Positions 1 to 8,035 of a stretch of DNA of 64,000 bases are shown here, in pieces; the first letter of the stretch is position 1, and each line of letters opens with the position of its first letter. The notes below the pieces were generated by a model. It was not told where the DNA came from, searched no databases, and saw nothing but the letters and a program-made list of their open reading frames with translations. The translations under genes were made by a program, and so were the position numbers. Source of the DNA: Mucilaginibacter sp. dw_454 (GTDB lineage: Bacteria; Bacteroidota; Bacteroidia; Sphingobacteriales; Sphingobacteriaceae); assembly GCF_018449775.1 (NCBI RefSeq), contig NZ_JAAVVB010000001.1, forward strand, positions 992,001 through 1,056,000, given 5' to 3'.

Positions 1-1458
1 TCCTTCGCGGTTTACATATAAGTGGGGTTCTCGTTCGATCAGTTTATTGAGCTGAGATTTCGTTCGCCGGACGATGAACTTCTCGATGTATGTTTTGAGT
101 GCGCCAAATTCGGGGGAATTGCTTTTAATATGCCGCTGTTTTTTTAAGGCTTTAAAATCCTCCAGTTCCTGATCACCCAGATTATCTACTCCAAGCAATT
201 CAATCAGGCGCATGAGATCTTTGGGGCGCTTATTGATCGGCGTTGCCGTCGCCAGGATGATATTATCGGATGTATGTTCTGCCACACTCATACTGCGATA
301 GGAATGCAGATTTAAAAAGTTATGCGCTTCGTCTACAACCAAAATATTGGCGTTACGGATCTCTTTTAAATGCGTACCATGACTGTCTCCTTTAGTATAA
401 CTCAGAGCCCCCATGGAAATTTGACCACTTTGCGAAAATTCAATATCCACAAATTCCTTGTGCCAACTGTCTTTTACTAACGGTGGGCAAATGGTCACCG
501 CGTAAGATTTATTCCGCCGCCCGGTTTCCCACAGCCAATGATAAAGCACTAATTGCAGGGTACTGATCATTTTGGTCTTACCTGAACCCGTCGGATCAGC
601 GACCAGTATACAACCCTGTGTTTGCAAAATATACATCGCCTGGCCCAAACCCAGCCGCTGGGATGGCCATAATTTCAAGCTGTTAAGTTTATTATACAGT
701 TCCGGGATGTCATTCAGCCAGGGCTTGTCCAATAATTCGGCGATGGCTCGCGCCAACGCCTCCTCCCAGGTCACCAGCTTCAGTAAATTCTTCAACAGTT
801 CGATAATCGTCTCGTTATAAGACTTGGCTAGCAGATAAAAATTCTCTGCGATCTGTTTGACCTGTCCGTATTGTTGCTGTTCGACTGGCTTCAGCGGATC
901 ATTCGCCAGTCTTATATTAGCTTCTCGCTGGATGGTTAGGCCGTTTCGGCTGAAGTTCGCCGAACCCAGTACAACATGCTGTTCACCTACATAAATCTTA
1001 GCATGCAATTTATCTGATAAACGAAAACAGATTTTATCTGCTTTGATCAATTCTATCACTTTAATCACTACGCCACCATTCAGCAAGGAATAATGCTGTC
1101 CGGCCCAATACTCCTTCACATCCTGATCTAACTCCGCACGCTTCCACAACTTCCGTTCCCGCAATTCCGGTTCAAAACCCAGTGCGATGCGCACCTCCCG
1201 CAACCGATCAAAACTAACCCGCCCACCAAACAATTCAATAATATGCGCCAAAGATGTAAACCCCGTCACCACCAAATATGATTCACTGGCCGCAATATCC
1301 GCCTCTACCACCGCCAGTACCGTGCGTTTAAAATTCCCCTCTTTTAAATTCAACGGAAACAAATACTGATCCGGCCACTCGACCAATGGCGGCGGCGGAT
1401 TATCGAAGTCCATCAGCTGCTGATTGACAATAGGAATTATGATCTTAGCGCGTGACAC
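1..1458 (-). CDS. PLD-nuclease/DEAH helicase fusion protein (3' end off the window)
   Basis: I translated this open frame by hand: 486 codons are visible and it runs off base 1, so the C-terminal helicase half is missing. The first in-frame start after the stop at 1470-1468 is GTG at 1458; an ATG at 1413 (MDFDNP) is the alternative. Residues about 50-170 resemble a phospholipase D-type domain: LHAKIYVGE near residue 152 followed by GSANFSRNG, an HKD-like motif with Glu where Asp is usual. A superfamily 2 helicase domain follows: Walker A ADPTGSGKT (about 287-295), Walker B VVDEAHN (about 376-380) and motif III LATATP (about 403). In known families this fusion is typical of DNA-acting restriction or defence proteins. 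It lies 83 bp downstream of, and on the same strand as, three unknown genes, with no visible terminator between, so it may be co-transcribed with them. The domain call is firm; the role is inferred. Confidence 0.85.
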   Translation of the reverse strand, partial: MSRAKIIIPIVNQQLMDFDNPPPPLVEWPDQYLFPLNLKEGNFKRTVLAVVEADIAASESYLVVTGFTSLAHIIELFGGRVSFDRLREVRIALGFEPELRERKLWKRAELDQDVKEYWAGQHYSLLNGGVVIKVIELIKADKICFRLSDKLHAKIYVGEQHVVLGSANFSRNGLTIQREANIRLANDPLKPVEQQQYGQVKQIAENFYLLAKSYNETIIELLKNLLKLVTWEEALARAIAELLDKPWLNDIPELYNKLNSLKLWPSQRLGLGQAMYILQTQGCILVADPTGSGKTKMISTLQLVLYHWLWETGRRNKSYAVTICPPLVKDSWHKEFVDIEFSQSGQISMGALSYTKGDSHGTHLKEIRNANILVVDEAHNFLNLHSYRSMSVAEHTSDNIILATATPINKRPKDLMRLIELLGVDNLGDQELEDFKALKKQRHIKSNSPEFGALKTYIEKFIVRRTKSQLNKLIEREPHLYVNREG

Positions 1459-1541
1459 ATTCAGGAATTAGGATGATATTGAAGGTAATGATAATTAACA
1501 ACTTATCGCTAACAACTTTCGCGTAACTTCTTGAGCTATGT

Positions 1542-2291
1542 CTATTTTATCACGGCATTGCCTTTATTAACGAATTTTAAATAGGCTTCACGTTTGTTTT
1601 TAAAATGGGCTACAACCGCGTTAGGAATAACCAAAATTTTAAACTCTCTTAATTGATTGCATGTCTCGGCGGTATAAACTTTTCCATCTGAGGCTCTATA
1701 TAAAGTATAGTGCTCCGGTCCAAAACTACTCCCATAATAATTATTTACAGATTCGGAAATTGCTTTATAGAGCGGCACCCGACTGTTCATATCAAAATCT
1801 GGGGCGATTGATTGAACAACTTTGCCGTCGTCTTGAACAACCTGCAGCTCGATCTTATTTTGCACTGATTGATTGGTTTTGTTGATGATGTCGGGAGAAA
1901 AAAAGTACATTAAACAAAAAACTGCCAACGCTCCGCCCGCACGAAGAAATTTTTGATATTTGAATTCTATGAAACCGGGAATTAACGAAGCGAAACCAGC
2001 AGCGCCCAAAGATAAAACCAACCAAAATACACCAGATTGGAATGCGGTAGGAAAAGGTGTAAAATAGGCGAGATAAAGTATCCCCACCAAAAAAACAACA
2101 CCAATAATGGGTAAAAAAATAGTTTGAAATTTACTTCTCATTCGATAATTGGAAAAGGTTTGTTTTATCTGATTAATATACTCTGTTCTGACATCAGCGG
2201 GTAAACTTTCTACCCTTTTGAAAGCTTCGGCTACAATATCAACTTCTGTTGCGAGCCCTCCATTATAACTAAATTTTAACGGCTTGCTCAT
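1542..2291 (-). CDS. Unrecognised membrane protein with three predicted helices
   Basis: A 249-residue protein I do not recognise. An N-terminal soluble part of about 55 residues is followed by three hydrophobic segments at about 57-77, 86-108 and 115-133, then a soluble C-terminal domain of about 115 residues with a mixed alpha/beta pattern (a YTLYRASDGKVYTAE stretch looks beta-rich). There is no signal peptide. The start overlaps the stop of the upstream gene by 4 bases (ATGA), implying translational coupling. Small multi-helix membrane proteins that end a short operon of unknown genes beside a nuclease/helicase are often toxic effectors in defence systems, but nothing in the sequence proves this. 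It could equally be a membrane anchor or sensor. Confidence 0.75.
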   Translation of the reverse strand: MSKPLKFSYNGGLATEVDIVAEAFKRVESLPADVRTEYINQIKQTFSNYRMRSKFQTIFLPIIGVVFLVGILYLAYFTPFPTAFQSGVFWLVLSLGAAGFASLIPGFIEFKYQKFLRAGGALAVFCLMYFFSPDIINKTNQSVQNKIELQVVQDDGKVVQSIAPDFDMNSRVPLYKAISESVNNYYGSSFGPEHYTLYRASDGKVYTAETCNQLREFKILVIPNAVVAHFKNKREAYLKFVNKGNAVIK

Positions 2292-2656
2292 TTTTCAAGC
2301 TCGTAAGTGATATCAACGTAATAATGATCCCGATCAAAGCTGTTTCCCTCAGGATCAGTAATCTCTTCGGGAATGCTATGCGTGTCGTCAAAATCGCCTA
2401 AAAAATCATTGCCAGCTGTTGCAAAAACCTTATATTTCTTATGGAGGATATTTTCCTTTTCGGCTAAGGACAATAAAAAAAAAGCGTCGGTTTCGGGTAT
2501 ATTTAAAACCGCAGACAAATTATGAGGCGTGATTATAACTGCATCCTTTGCCTGCCTATTTACTTTCTGTAAATAAGACTGCATAGAATCAATAGCACTT
2601 TTGAAGAGCCTAAATTGAGTTTTGTATTTCTCTAATCTTGCTAATTCCATAATCAA
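2288..2656 (-). CDS. Small unknown protein, possibly winged-helix
   Basis: A 122-residue soluble protein of unknown function. Residues 1-40 look helical. Residues about 41-75 (a run through LSAVLNIPETDAFFLLSLAEKENIL) have the spacing of a helix-turn-helix, and the rest (KYKVFATAGNDF then an acidic tail ending in YYVDITYELEK) could form a wing and beta strands. It overlaps the upstream gene by 47 bases and the downstream membrane protein gene by 4, a compact arrangement suggesting obligate co-expression and perhaps a complex. A winged-helix middle subunit is the reading I favour, but the fold is inferred by eye only. Confidence 0.7.
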   Translation of the reverse strand: MIMELARLEKYKTQFRLFKSAIDSMQSYLQKVNRQAKDAVIITPHNLSAVLNIPETDAFFLLSLAEKENILHKKYKVFATAGNDFLGDFDDTHSIPEEITDPEGNSFDRDHYYVDITYELEK

Positions 2657-3611
2657 GCTCTTTGGCCAAACATCCGCGTTGCACCCTAATTTGAGAATAT
2701 TTGCGGTAAATCCGCATAAAAAGATCTTTTTTCAAGGCGCCCTCGGATTCCTTCGAAACCCAATACCCTACCAGATCCTCGGATAACCAAGTTTCTGATC
2801 CTGTAGCCGCTGCCCCGGCATATTCCGGTAAGTTACGAATATCTGCTTGAGTAGAAGATGTAGCAAATGTCTGTTTTGCATTATTGGTAATAGTAGTTAC
2901 CCCTTTTGTGATTCTGAATTTGCTTAACTCATTATTAGCGATATGATTGGCCAGCCGATTCAAATTCATATCCTGGAAAACAAGTGTCGGAAACAATTCA
3001 GCCAATAAGTTTTTATAATATTGTTCAAAAGAGCTATCTGTTGCTTTGCCTGCATCATTCTTATGTTGGTGAAGCATCTTAGCACTATCACACCGTACTT
3101 GAACAAAGCCATCCTTGGGATCAATAAGATAGATAACATTTACTCGTTTCGCAGTTCTGACGATTTTATCATTTTCAATATCCATCTCAATATCATACTG
3201 GATCTCGGAATATTTTAATTTGATAATATCTTCGTCCCAAAATAGATAAATAAAGGTTGGTTGGTTAGAAGTTACTAGGCCATTCACCCATTTTTTATCG
3301 GAAGGGGCAATTCTGTGTTTGATAAATAACTCTTTTAAGATTTCCTTCTTTCCGGTTAATTCAGGTAGATTCATTAAACGCATCAAAAAAATCTTCTTGT
3401 CACTGTTCTCATCGAGTTCAGCAATCGCAGTATTAAGCTGTTCAACTGATAATTTACCGTCAGCAATTGTCAATGCAATTGCATCTAAAAAATTATCGGC
3501 CGCCGACATTTCAACTTCATTTTCCTTCATCCACGATGACATAGCAGAATAGCCAATACGTGAACAATCTTTAATTAAATTTTCTGACAATGAGTTGTCA
3601 CTATTTTTCAT
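2610..3611 (-). CDS. Unrecognised 333-residue protein, first gene of a coupled three-gene operon
   Basis: A soluble protein without signal peptide or membrane helices and without a family I can name. The N-terminal 90 residues are helical and acidic. The middle (about 100-200) alternates hydrophobic strands and charged turns (PTFIYLFWDEDIIKLKYSE, then VNVIYLIDPKDGFVQVR), as expected of an alpha/beta domain. A Thr/Ala-rich linker at about 245-275 leads to a basic C-terminal helical region. No Walker, nuclease or HTH motif is evident. It opens a unit with two further overlapping genes and sits 226 bp from a divergent gene, so the space between may hold a shared control region. Confidence 0.75.
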   Translation of the reverse strand: MKNSDNSLSENLIKDCSRIGYSAMSSWMKENEVEMSAADNFLDAIALTIADGKLSVEQLNTAIAELDENSDKKIFLMRLMNLPELTGKKEILKELFIKHRIAPSDKKWVNGLVTSNQPTFIYLFWDEDIIKLKYSEIQYDIEMDIENDKIVRTAKRVNVIYLIDPKDGFVQVRCDSAKMLHQHKNDAGKATDSSFEQYYKNLLAELFPTLVFQDMNLNRLANHIANNELSKFRITKGVTTITNNAKQTFATSSTQADIRNLPEYAGAAATGSETWLSEDLVGYWVSKESEGALKKDLFMRIYRKYSQIRVQRGCLAKELDYGISKIREIQNSI

Positions 3612-3837
3612 GCGGTATAATTGTTGAATTTGATCATCTTATTTGATGAAATATTGAATGCATAAGATTTATAACTATAAATATCGCGTATTTATATAAT
3701 AGATACAAATAACTGCACCTTTAAAAGCTTTCCCATAACTTAAGTTGGATACATAAGTGTTGGCAAATGACTGATTGTTAGGAAATAACATAGCATACCT
3801 TTAACTTGTGGCCTATATTTGAATGATAAACCTGATC
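3612..3837. promoter_or_regulatory. AT-rich divergent intergenic region with a plus-strand -7 box
   Basis: About 226 AT-rich bases separate two divergent unknown genes, so promoters for both should lie here. On the plus strand TATATTTG at 3814-3821 fits the Bacteroidota -7 consensus TAnnTTTG. It lies too close to the ATG at 3823 for a leader, which favours the ATG at 3838 as the true start. No good -33 TTG partner at the usual distance was found. I see no small gene or strong hairpin. Confidence 0.4.
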
Positions 3838-4830
3838 ATGAAAGTAGAAAGAATAACACCCCAAAAATTTAGTGAATATTTTAAATTAGCTGATGGCAGA
3901 TATGATTTTTTAGACATCTACGCCTACCAGGATATTCCCTTATTTCTCGACCCATTCGGACTTTCGGCGATGAGGGATACTTGGTCAAAAGAGTGCGAAG
4001 ATCAAATTGCAACTTACTTCCAGTATCTTTTGGACAGTATTAATAGAGGGGATAAAAAGACAGTGGCTAAATTGCTCAATGCCCTGCATGAGGTGGATGA
4101 AATAGCATTAGGATACTCAGCTAACGAACCAAGCGGCTGGGGTATTGGTAAGATGCAGGCATTAGAAATTCAATCAGCTTTTGAATCAAGCGAGGCTGCT
4201 AAATCAGGGGATATAAAAGATATTGCTGACTGTGCGTTGTTGATTCCTGGCATAAGTCGCGATAAAATTTCTGATATTACTGCAAATATTCTAAAGAAGA
4301 AGCTTATTGAATTTACTCAAAAACAATGTGCAAAACATCAAATACCGGTAAGCAGGGTTGCCGTAAATAACGCTTTTGATTTTGAAAACTTCAATTTTAT
4401 AAGCTATTATGCTGACCTACCGGTCATTAATGGGAGAGCCAAGATCTTGCTGCCCATCCATAGCGTTAGGCGAGACCCAGAATTAAGTAAAGATAAATAT
4501 TATCGAAATTTTGTTTTGGAGTTTTTAAGGGCTGAACACGAGCATGCGGGCGACGCATTAGCCACTGTAATGAAAAATGGCTCTGTAATCGTTAGAATAG
4601 GTGATCTTAAAGACAAATATCCTTTGAATGTTGATTTTCTTTACGAATTTTCAAAGCTCCATCCCAAAATCTTAACAAAGTATAAGGAAGAATTGCGAAC
4701 TTCTGCGTTGAAACAGGGCGGCAAAGTCCAGTTAGAAACAAAAAAAAGAATTCTTAATTCGACTGAACGCAAGTTAATTATGGCAGCCATTAAGCCAGGT
4801 AATCGTTTATTGCTATTTAGTTACCGATAG
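3838..4830 (+). CDS. Unrecognised 330-residue protein with a D-I-P-L-F-L-D-P motif
   Basis: A soluble protein read divergently from the unknown operon. I prefer the ATG at 3838 (MKVERITPQKF) over 3823 because of the -7 box position. Visible features are DIPLFLDPFGL near residue 32-42, a Gly-rich GYSANEPSGWGIGK near 95-110, and a region reading GISRDKISDITANILKKKL then FTQKQCAKHQIP at about 140-170. These blocks remind me of a widespread hypothetical family in accessory regions, but I cannot name it or assign an activity. A basic patch with several Lys and Arg follows at the C-terminus. The divergent placement suggests it belongs with the neighbouring unknown genes and helicase, as partner or regulator. 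Confidence 0.75.
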   Translation: MKVERITPQKFSEYFKLADGRYDFLDIYAYQDIPLFLDPFGLSAMRDTWSKECEDQIATYFQYLLDSINRGDKKTVAKLLNALHEVDEIALGYSANEPSGWGIGKMQALEIQSAFESSEAAKSGDIKDIADCALLIPGISRDKISDITANILKKKLIEFTQKQCAKHQIPVSRVAVNNAFDFENFNFISYYADLPVINGRAKILLPIHSVRRDPELSKDKYYRNFVLEFLRAEHEHAGDALATVMKNGSVIVRIGDLKDKYPLNVDFLYEFSKLHPKILTKYKEELRTSALKQGGKVQLETKKRILNSTERKLIMAAIKPGNRLLLFSYR

Positions 4831-5016
4831 TTACAACGATTAATAAATACTCTAAAAATGAGGAACAAAAGATGATTTGGGAACCAAAAAAGCAACAAAA
4901 TTACTTTCTAATAGTAACAAAAAGCAAAAATATACTGATTGGTTTTATTTGTAAACGCCTGATAACATGGTATTTAAGAAATAAAAATGAAGAATTTTAC
5001 TTTTTGTTTTTATTCC

Positions 5017-5043
5017 ATAACTAATTGATTATCAATTAGTTAT
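5017..5043. terminator. Perfect AT-rich inverted repeat between convergent genes
   Basis: Thirteen-base arms ATAACTAATTGAT and ATCAATTAGTTAT face each other across a single base, immediately 3' of both the 335-codon gene and mnmE. A transcript would form a hairpin of about 11-12 A/U-rich pairs. It sits where a bidirectional terminator is expected, although it lacks a GC-rich stem. The dyad could alternatively bind a protein. The rest of 4831-5048 is AT-rich with no gene seen. Confidence 0.45.
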
Positions 5044-5048
5044 ATCGA

Positions 5049-6410
5049 CTACTTTCCGATACAGAACTTACTAAATATATTATCCAGTAAATCGTCCGTA
5101 GTTACAGCACCGGTAATCTCGCCCAGGTAATGCAGTGCCTGTTTAATATCCATCGACAGGAAATCTGAAGTAACTGTGTCTATACCACGTAATACGTTGG
5201 CCAGCGCCGTTTCCGTTCTTTGCAGGGCCTCCAGGTGGCGGATGTTAGTTACCAGTGTTTCGTTGCCGTCGAGTTGGTCTTTAACGGCTGAGTGGTATAT
5301 TTTTGAATGCAGTTCATTAATGCTGGTCTTTTCTTTGGCCGATATCGTTAGTGTGCCTGATTCGTTAAGTTCTTCTACAACATCGAGCGAAAGCAAGTCC
5401 GCTTTATTAGCTATAGGGAGTATGGTTACGCCCTCCCGCTCCAGGCTGGCAATATCGTTTTTTAATTCTTCGGATGTCAATGTCGCTGCATCGTAAACAT
5501 AGACCACCAGGGCAGACTGTGCAATCTTTTCCATGGTGCGCTCCACGCCTATCTTTTCTATGGCATCGGTAGCTTCGCGTATGCCGGCAGTATCTATCAG
5601 GCGGAAGTTAATGCCATTGATGTTTAGCACTTCTTCAATGGTATCACGGGTAGTACCGGGGATATGGCTTACGATAGCTCGCTCCTCGTTTAACAAAGCA
5701 TTTAACAGGGTCGATTTACCGGCATTTGGCCTGCCTGCAATTACAGTGTTGATACCTTGTTTAATAGCGTTACCTAACTCAAATGATTGGATGAGGGCGC
5801 TAATTACTTTAATGATATCGTGAATTAATCGTTTTAACTGATCGCGATTAGCAAATTCTACATCTTCTTCGGCAAAATCAAGCTCCAATTCAATTAAGGA
5901 TGCAAACTGTACTAATTGATCACGAAGACCTTGTAACTGGCTACTAAAGCCACCGCGCAATTGTTGTAAGGCCACTTGCTGCGATGCTTTTGAGTTTGAT
6001 GCAATCAAATCTGCCACTGCTTCTGCTTGCGATAGGTCCATTTGGCCGTTCAGAAAAGCACGCAGCGTAAATTCCCCTGCTTTGGCTAGCCTGGCTCCTT
6101 TTTTAAGGAGCAGCTTAATGATTGATTCAATGATGTAATTAGACCCATGACAAGAGATTTCAATCACATTTTCGCGGGTATAAGATTTAGGGCCGACAAA
6201 TAGCGATATCAAAACCTCGTCCAATATAAAATCTTCATCTACGATATTGCCAAAATGGATAGTGTGCGATGGCTGCTGGGTTAAATCCTTACCCTTAAAC
6301 ACGCTGTTAGCAATGGTAATAGCATCCGGGCCTGATAAACGGATCACCCCGATAGCGCCCGTGCCCGATGGTGTGGCTAAAGCAACAATAGTTTCTTCGG
6401 TATTTGTCAT
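5049..6410 (-). CDS. mnmE: tRNA uridine-5-carboxymethylaminomethyl(34) synthesis GTPase MnmE
   Basis: MnmE (TrmE) works with MnmG to install the carboxymethylaminomethyl group on wobble U34 of certain tRNAs, using tetrahydrofolate and GTP hydrolysis. The 453-residue protein has the N-terminal folate-binding domain (LATPSGTGAIGVIRLSG at about 11-27), a helical region, an inserted G domain with G1 GRPNAGKS (226-233), G3 DTAG and G4 NKAD, and the diagnostic C-terminus FCIGK whose Cys is required for modification. I start at 6410 (MTNTEETIVAL) because the six residues of the longer frame fall outside the conserved domain. It is transcribed away from the nucleoid-associated protein gene. Confidence 0.97.
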   Translation of the reverse strand: MTNTEETIVALATPSGTGAIGVIRLSGPDAITIANSVFKGKDLTQQPSHTIHFGNIVDEDFILDEVLISLFVGPKSYTRENVIEISCHGSNYIIESIIKLLLKKGARLAKAGEFTLRAFLNGQMDLSQAEAVADLIASNSKASQQVALQQLRGGFSSQLQGLRDQLVQFASLIELELDFAEEDVEFANRDQLKRLIHDIIKVISALIQSFELGNAIKQGINTVIAGRPNAGKSTLLNALLNEERAIVSHIPGTTRDTIEEVLNINGINFRLIDTAGIREATDAIEKIGVERTMEKIAQSALVVYVYDAATLTSEELKNDIASLEREGVTILPIANKADLLSLDVVEELNESGTLTISAKEKTSINELHSKIYHSAVKDQLDGNETLVTNIRHLEALQRTETALANVLRGIDTVTSDFLSMDIKQALHYLGEITGAVTTDDLLDNIFSKFCIGK

Positions 6411-6474
6411 TGTGCGCAAAGGTCGCAAATTATGGCAAGCATACTAAATTAAAAAAGTAAATTGCGCGTCAATT

Positions 6475-7533
6475 ATGGTAACCGCATTCGAAGCTTATTT
6501 AGATAAAATTTCTGTACATCACGTTGGCAACCAGGCTCAAAGCGAAATGTACGCACTGTCAGATCATCCACTTGAATTAAAAGATGAGTTGATCTCCAGC
6601 CTGTTGAAACAGTATTTCTTGTCGCCTTTCCAAAAGTCGGTAGAAGTTTATCACCTGATGCACAGCAGCGGCGACCTGGCGCTGAACGAGGTGCACAATT
6701 TTGTTTCGCAGATATTTGAGGATAAAGAGAAGTTTCATGCGATGTCTGAACAATTGGCGAAGCACCTGTACAATGTAGCCAATCACCCCAATATTAAAGC
6801 GGGCGAATTCTATGTGGCCTATTTTAAAGATGTGCAGATTGAAGGCAATACGCTGGACGCAGTAGGCGTTTTTAAGTCAGAAAATAAAGAAACTTATCTA
6901 AAAGTTTACCCTGAAAAAGGCGGCTTCGCAGTTGATTATGAGGATAACGCTATCAACATTAATAAATTGGACAAGGGCGTGCTCATCTTTAACATAGAAA
7001 AAGAGAATGGTTATAAAGTAGTTGTGGTTGATACTGCCAATCGTGGCCAGGATGCGGCTGTTTATTGGAAAGATGATTTCCTGCAATTGAAGATCCGCAA
7101 TGACAGCTATAACCAAACCAGCAACGTTTTGGGCATCTATAAAAACTTCGTAACCGAAAAGATAGACGACGAGTTTGACATGACCAAGGCGGATAAGATA
7201 GACTTATTGAATCGCTCGATGAAATATTTCAAGGAAAAAGAAACCTTTGACATGGATGAGTTTGCCGATGAAGTGATCAGTAACCCAAAAGCCATTGAAT
7301 CATTCAAGACTTTCAAAAGCCAGTATGAGGATGAGTTTGATACCCGCATCGGCGATACTTTTGAGATCTCGGACAATGCCGTCAAGAAGCAATCACGGAT
7401 CTATAAAAGCGTACTAAAGCTTGACAAGAACTTTCACATTTATATCCACGGTGATAATAAGTTGATTGAGAAAGGCTTCGACGATGATAGGGCAATGAAC
7501 TATTATAAGGTGTATTTTAAGGAAGAGGCGTAG
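6475..7533 (+). CDS. Nucleoid-associated protein, NdpA/YejK (NA37) family
   Basis: A 352-residue soluble protein matching the 37-kDa nucleoid-associated family. That family binds DNA or the nucleoid in Proteobacteria; the Bacteroidota branch is functionally less studied. Recognisable parts are the N-terminal helical region with SDHPLELKDELISSLLKQYF, the central beta-rich segment GEFYVAYFKDVQIEGNT leading to AVGVFKSENKETYLKV, and a C-terminal segment ending YYKVYFKEEA. The length is normal. It is divergent from mnmE with only 64 bp between the starts, so the promoters overlap. The family call is by pattern memory, not alignment. Confidence 0.8.
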   Translation: MVTAFEAYLDKISVHHVGNQAQSEMYALSDHPLELKDELISSLLKQYFLSPFQKSVEVYHLMHSSGDLALNEVHNFVSQIFEDKEKFHAMSEQLAKHLYNVANHPNIKAGEFYVAYFKDVQIEGNTLDAVGVFKSENKETYLKVYPEKGGFAVDYEDNAININKLDKGVLIFNIEKENGYKVVVVDTANRGQDAAVYWKDDFLQLKIRNDSYNQTSNVLGIYKNFVTEKIDDEFDMTKADKIDLLNRSMKYFKEKETFDMDEFADEVISNPKAIESFKTFKSQYEDEFDTRIGDTFEISDNAVKKQSRIYKSVLKLDKNFHIYIHGDNKLIEKGFDDDRAMNYYKVYFKEEA

Positions 7534-7562
7534 TTGAACCTCTTTGGTTATGCCCAACTTTA

Positions 7563-7928
7563 CTAGAACTTCTCCTCGTAATACGCCAATCGCATAAAAT
7601 CAAAAACCTCCTCATTAATATCTTCAATACTCAACACCCTTAAGTGGTGATTGAATTGTTGTTGCCCAGGCACCTGCCCCACTTTTTGAAAGCATACGTT
7701 ATCATAGTAAGGTTGCTTGAACGGAAATACCACGTGAATAAAATTCTTACCTAGCTGCGTTACCCAGGCAATACGCTTGTTTGCGTTTGAGATACCAATC
7801 ATGGTTTTGGTGGGTTGGACGGTGATATCACCTATTTTTTTAAATTCTGAAACGAAATGGGCATAAAGCATTAAGCTATGTGCCGACTTACCGGCGAGTA
7901 AATGAGGAATAGTTTTGTCGTCTTGCAT
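7563..7928 (-). CDS. DUF5655 domain protein
   Basis: A 121-residue protein resembling DUF5655, a small basic domain found alone or at the C-terminus of transport-related and DNA-related proteins; its function is unknown. Visible blocks are HLLAGKSAHSLMLYAHFVSEF at the N-terminus, KTMIGISNANKRIAWVTQLGK in the middle and YYDNVCFQKVGQVPGQQQFNHH before the tail. It converges on the nucleoid-associated protein gene with 29 bp between stops. A palindromic repeat lies immediately upstream of its start, so its promoter must lie within or beyond that element, or it is read from the DUF2400 gene upstream. Confidence 0.8.
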   Translation of the reverse strand: MQDDKTIPHLLAGKSAHSLMLYAHFVSEFKKIGDITVQPTKTMIGISNANKRIAWVTQLGKNFIHVVFPFKQPYYDNVCFQKVGQVPGQQQFNHHLRVLSIEDINEEVFDFMRLAYYEEKF

Positions 7929-7939
7929 TATTGTTAAAA

Positions 7940-8022
7940 TTTGTCATTGCGAGCGAGGAACGAGCGTGGCAATCGCACGCATGCTTGGTTCGCGATTGCC
8001 ACGCTACGCTCGCAATGACAAA
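7940..8022. repeat. REP-like palindromic element, copy 1 (GTCATTGCGAGCG family)
   Basis: An 83-bp imperfect palindrome. The left arm opens TTTGTCATTGCGAGCG, then AGGAAC, then GAGCGTGGCAATCGC; the right arm is its complement except that the AGGAAC-containing segment is replaced by a shorter one. Two further copies in the window share the same arms but differ in the loop. It fills the gap between two minus-strand genes. It resembles the REP/BIME elements that RAYT transposases mobilise in other bacteria; no RAYT gene is in this window. Confidence 0.92.
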
Positions 8023-8035
8023 ACGAATTATTAAA

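Noticed and set aside
1..4830. Assignment to DISARM, BREX or another named defence system
   Set aside because: No methyltransferase, DrmB-like or BrxC-like gene is visible and the helicase is truncated, so a named system cannot be supported.
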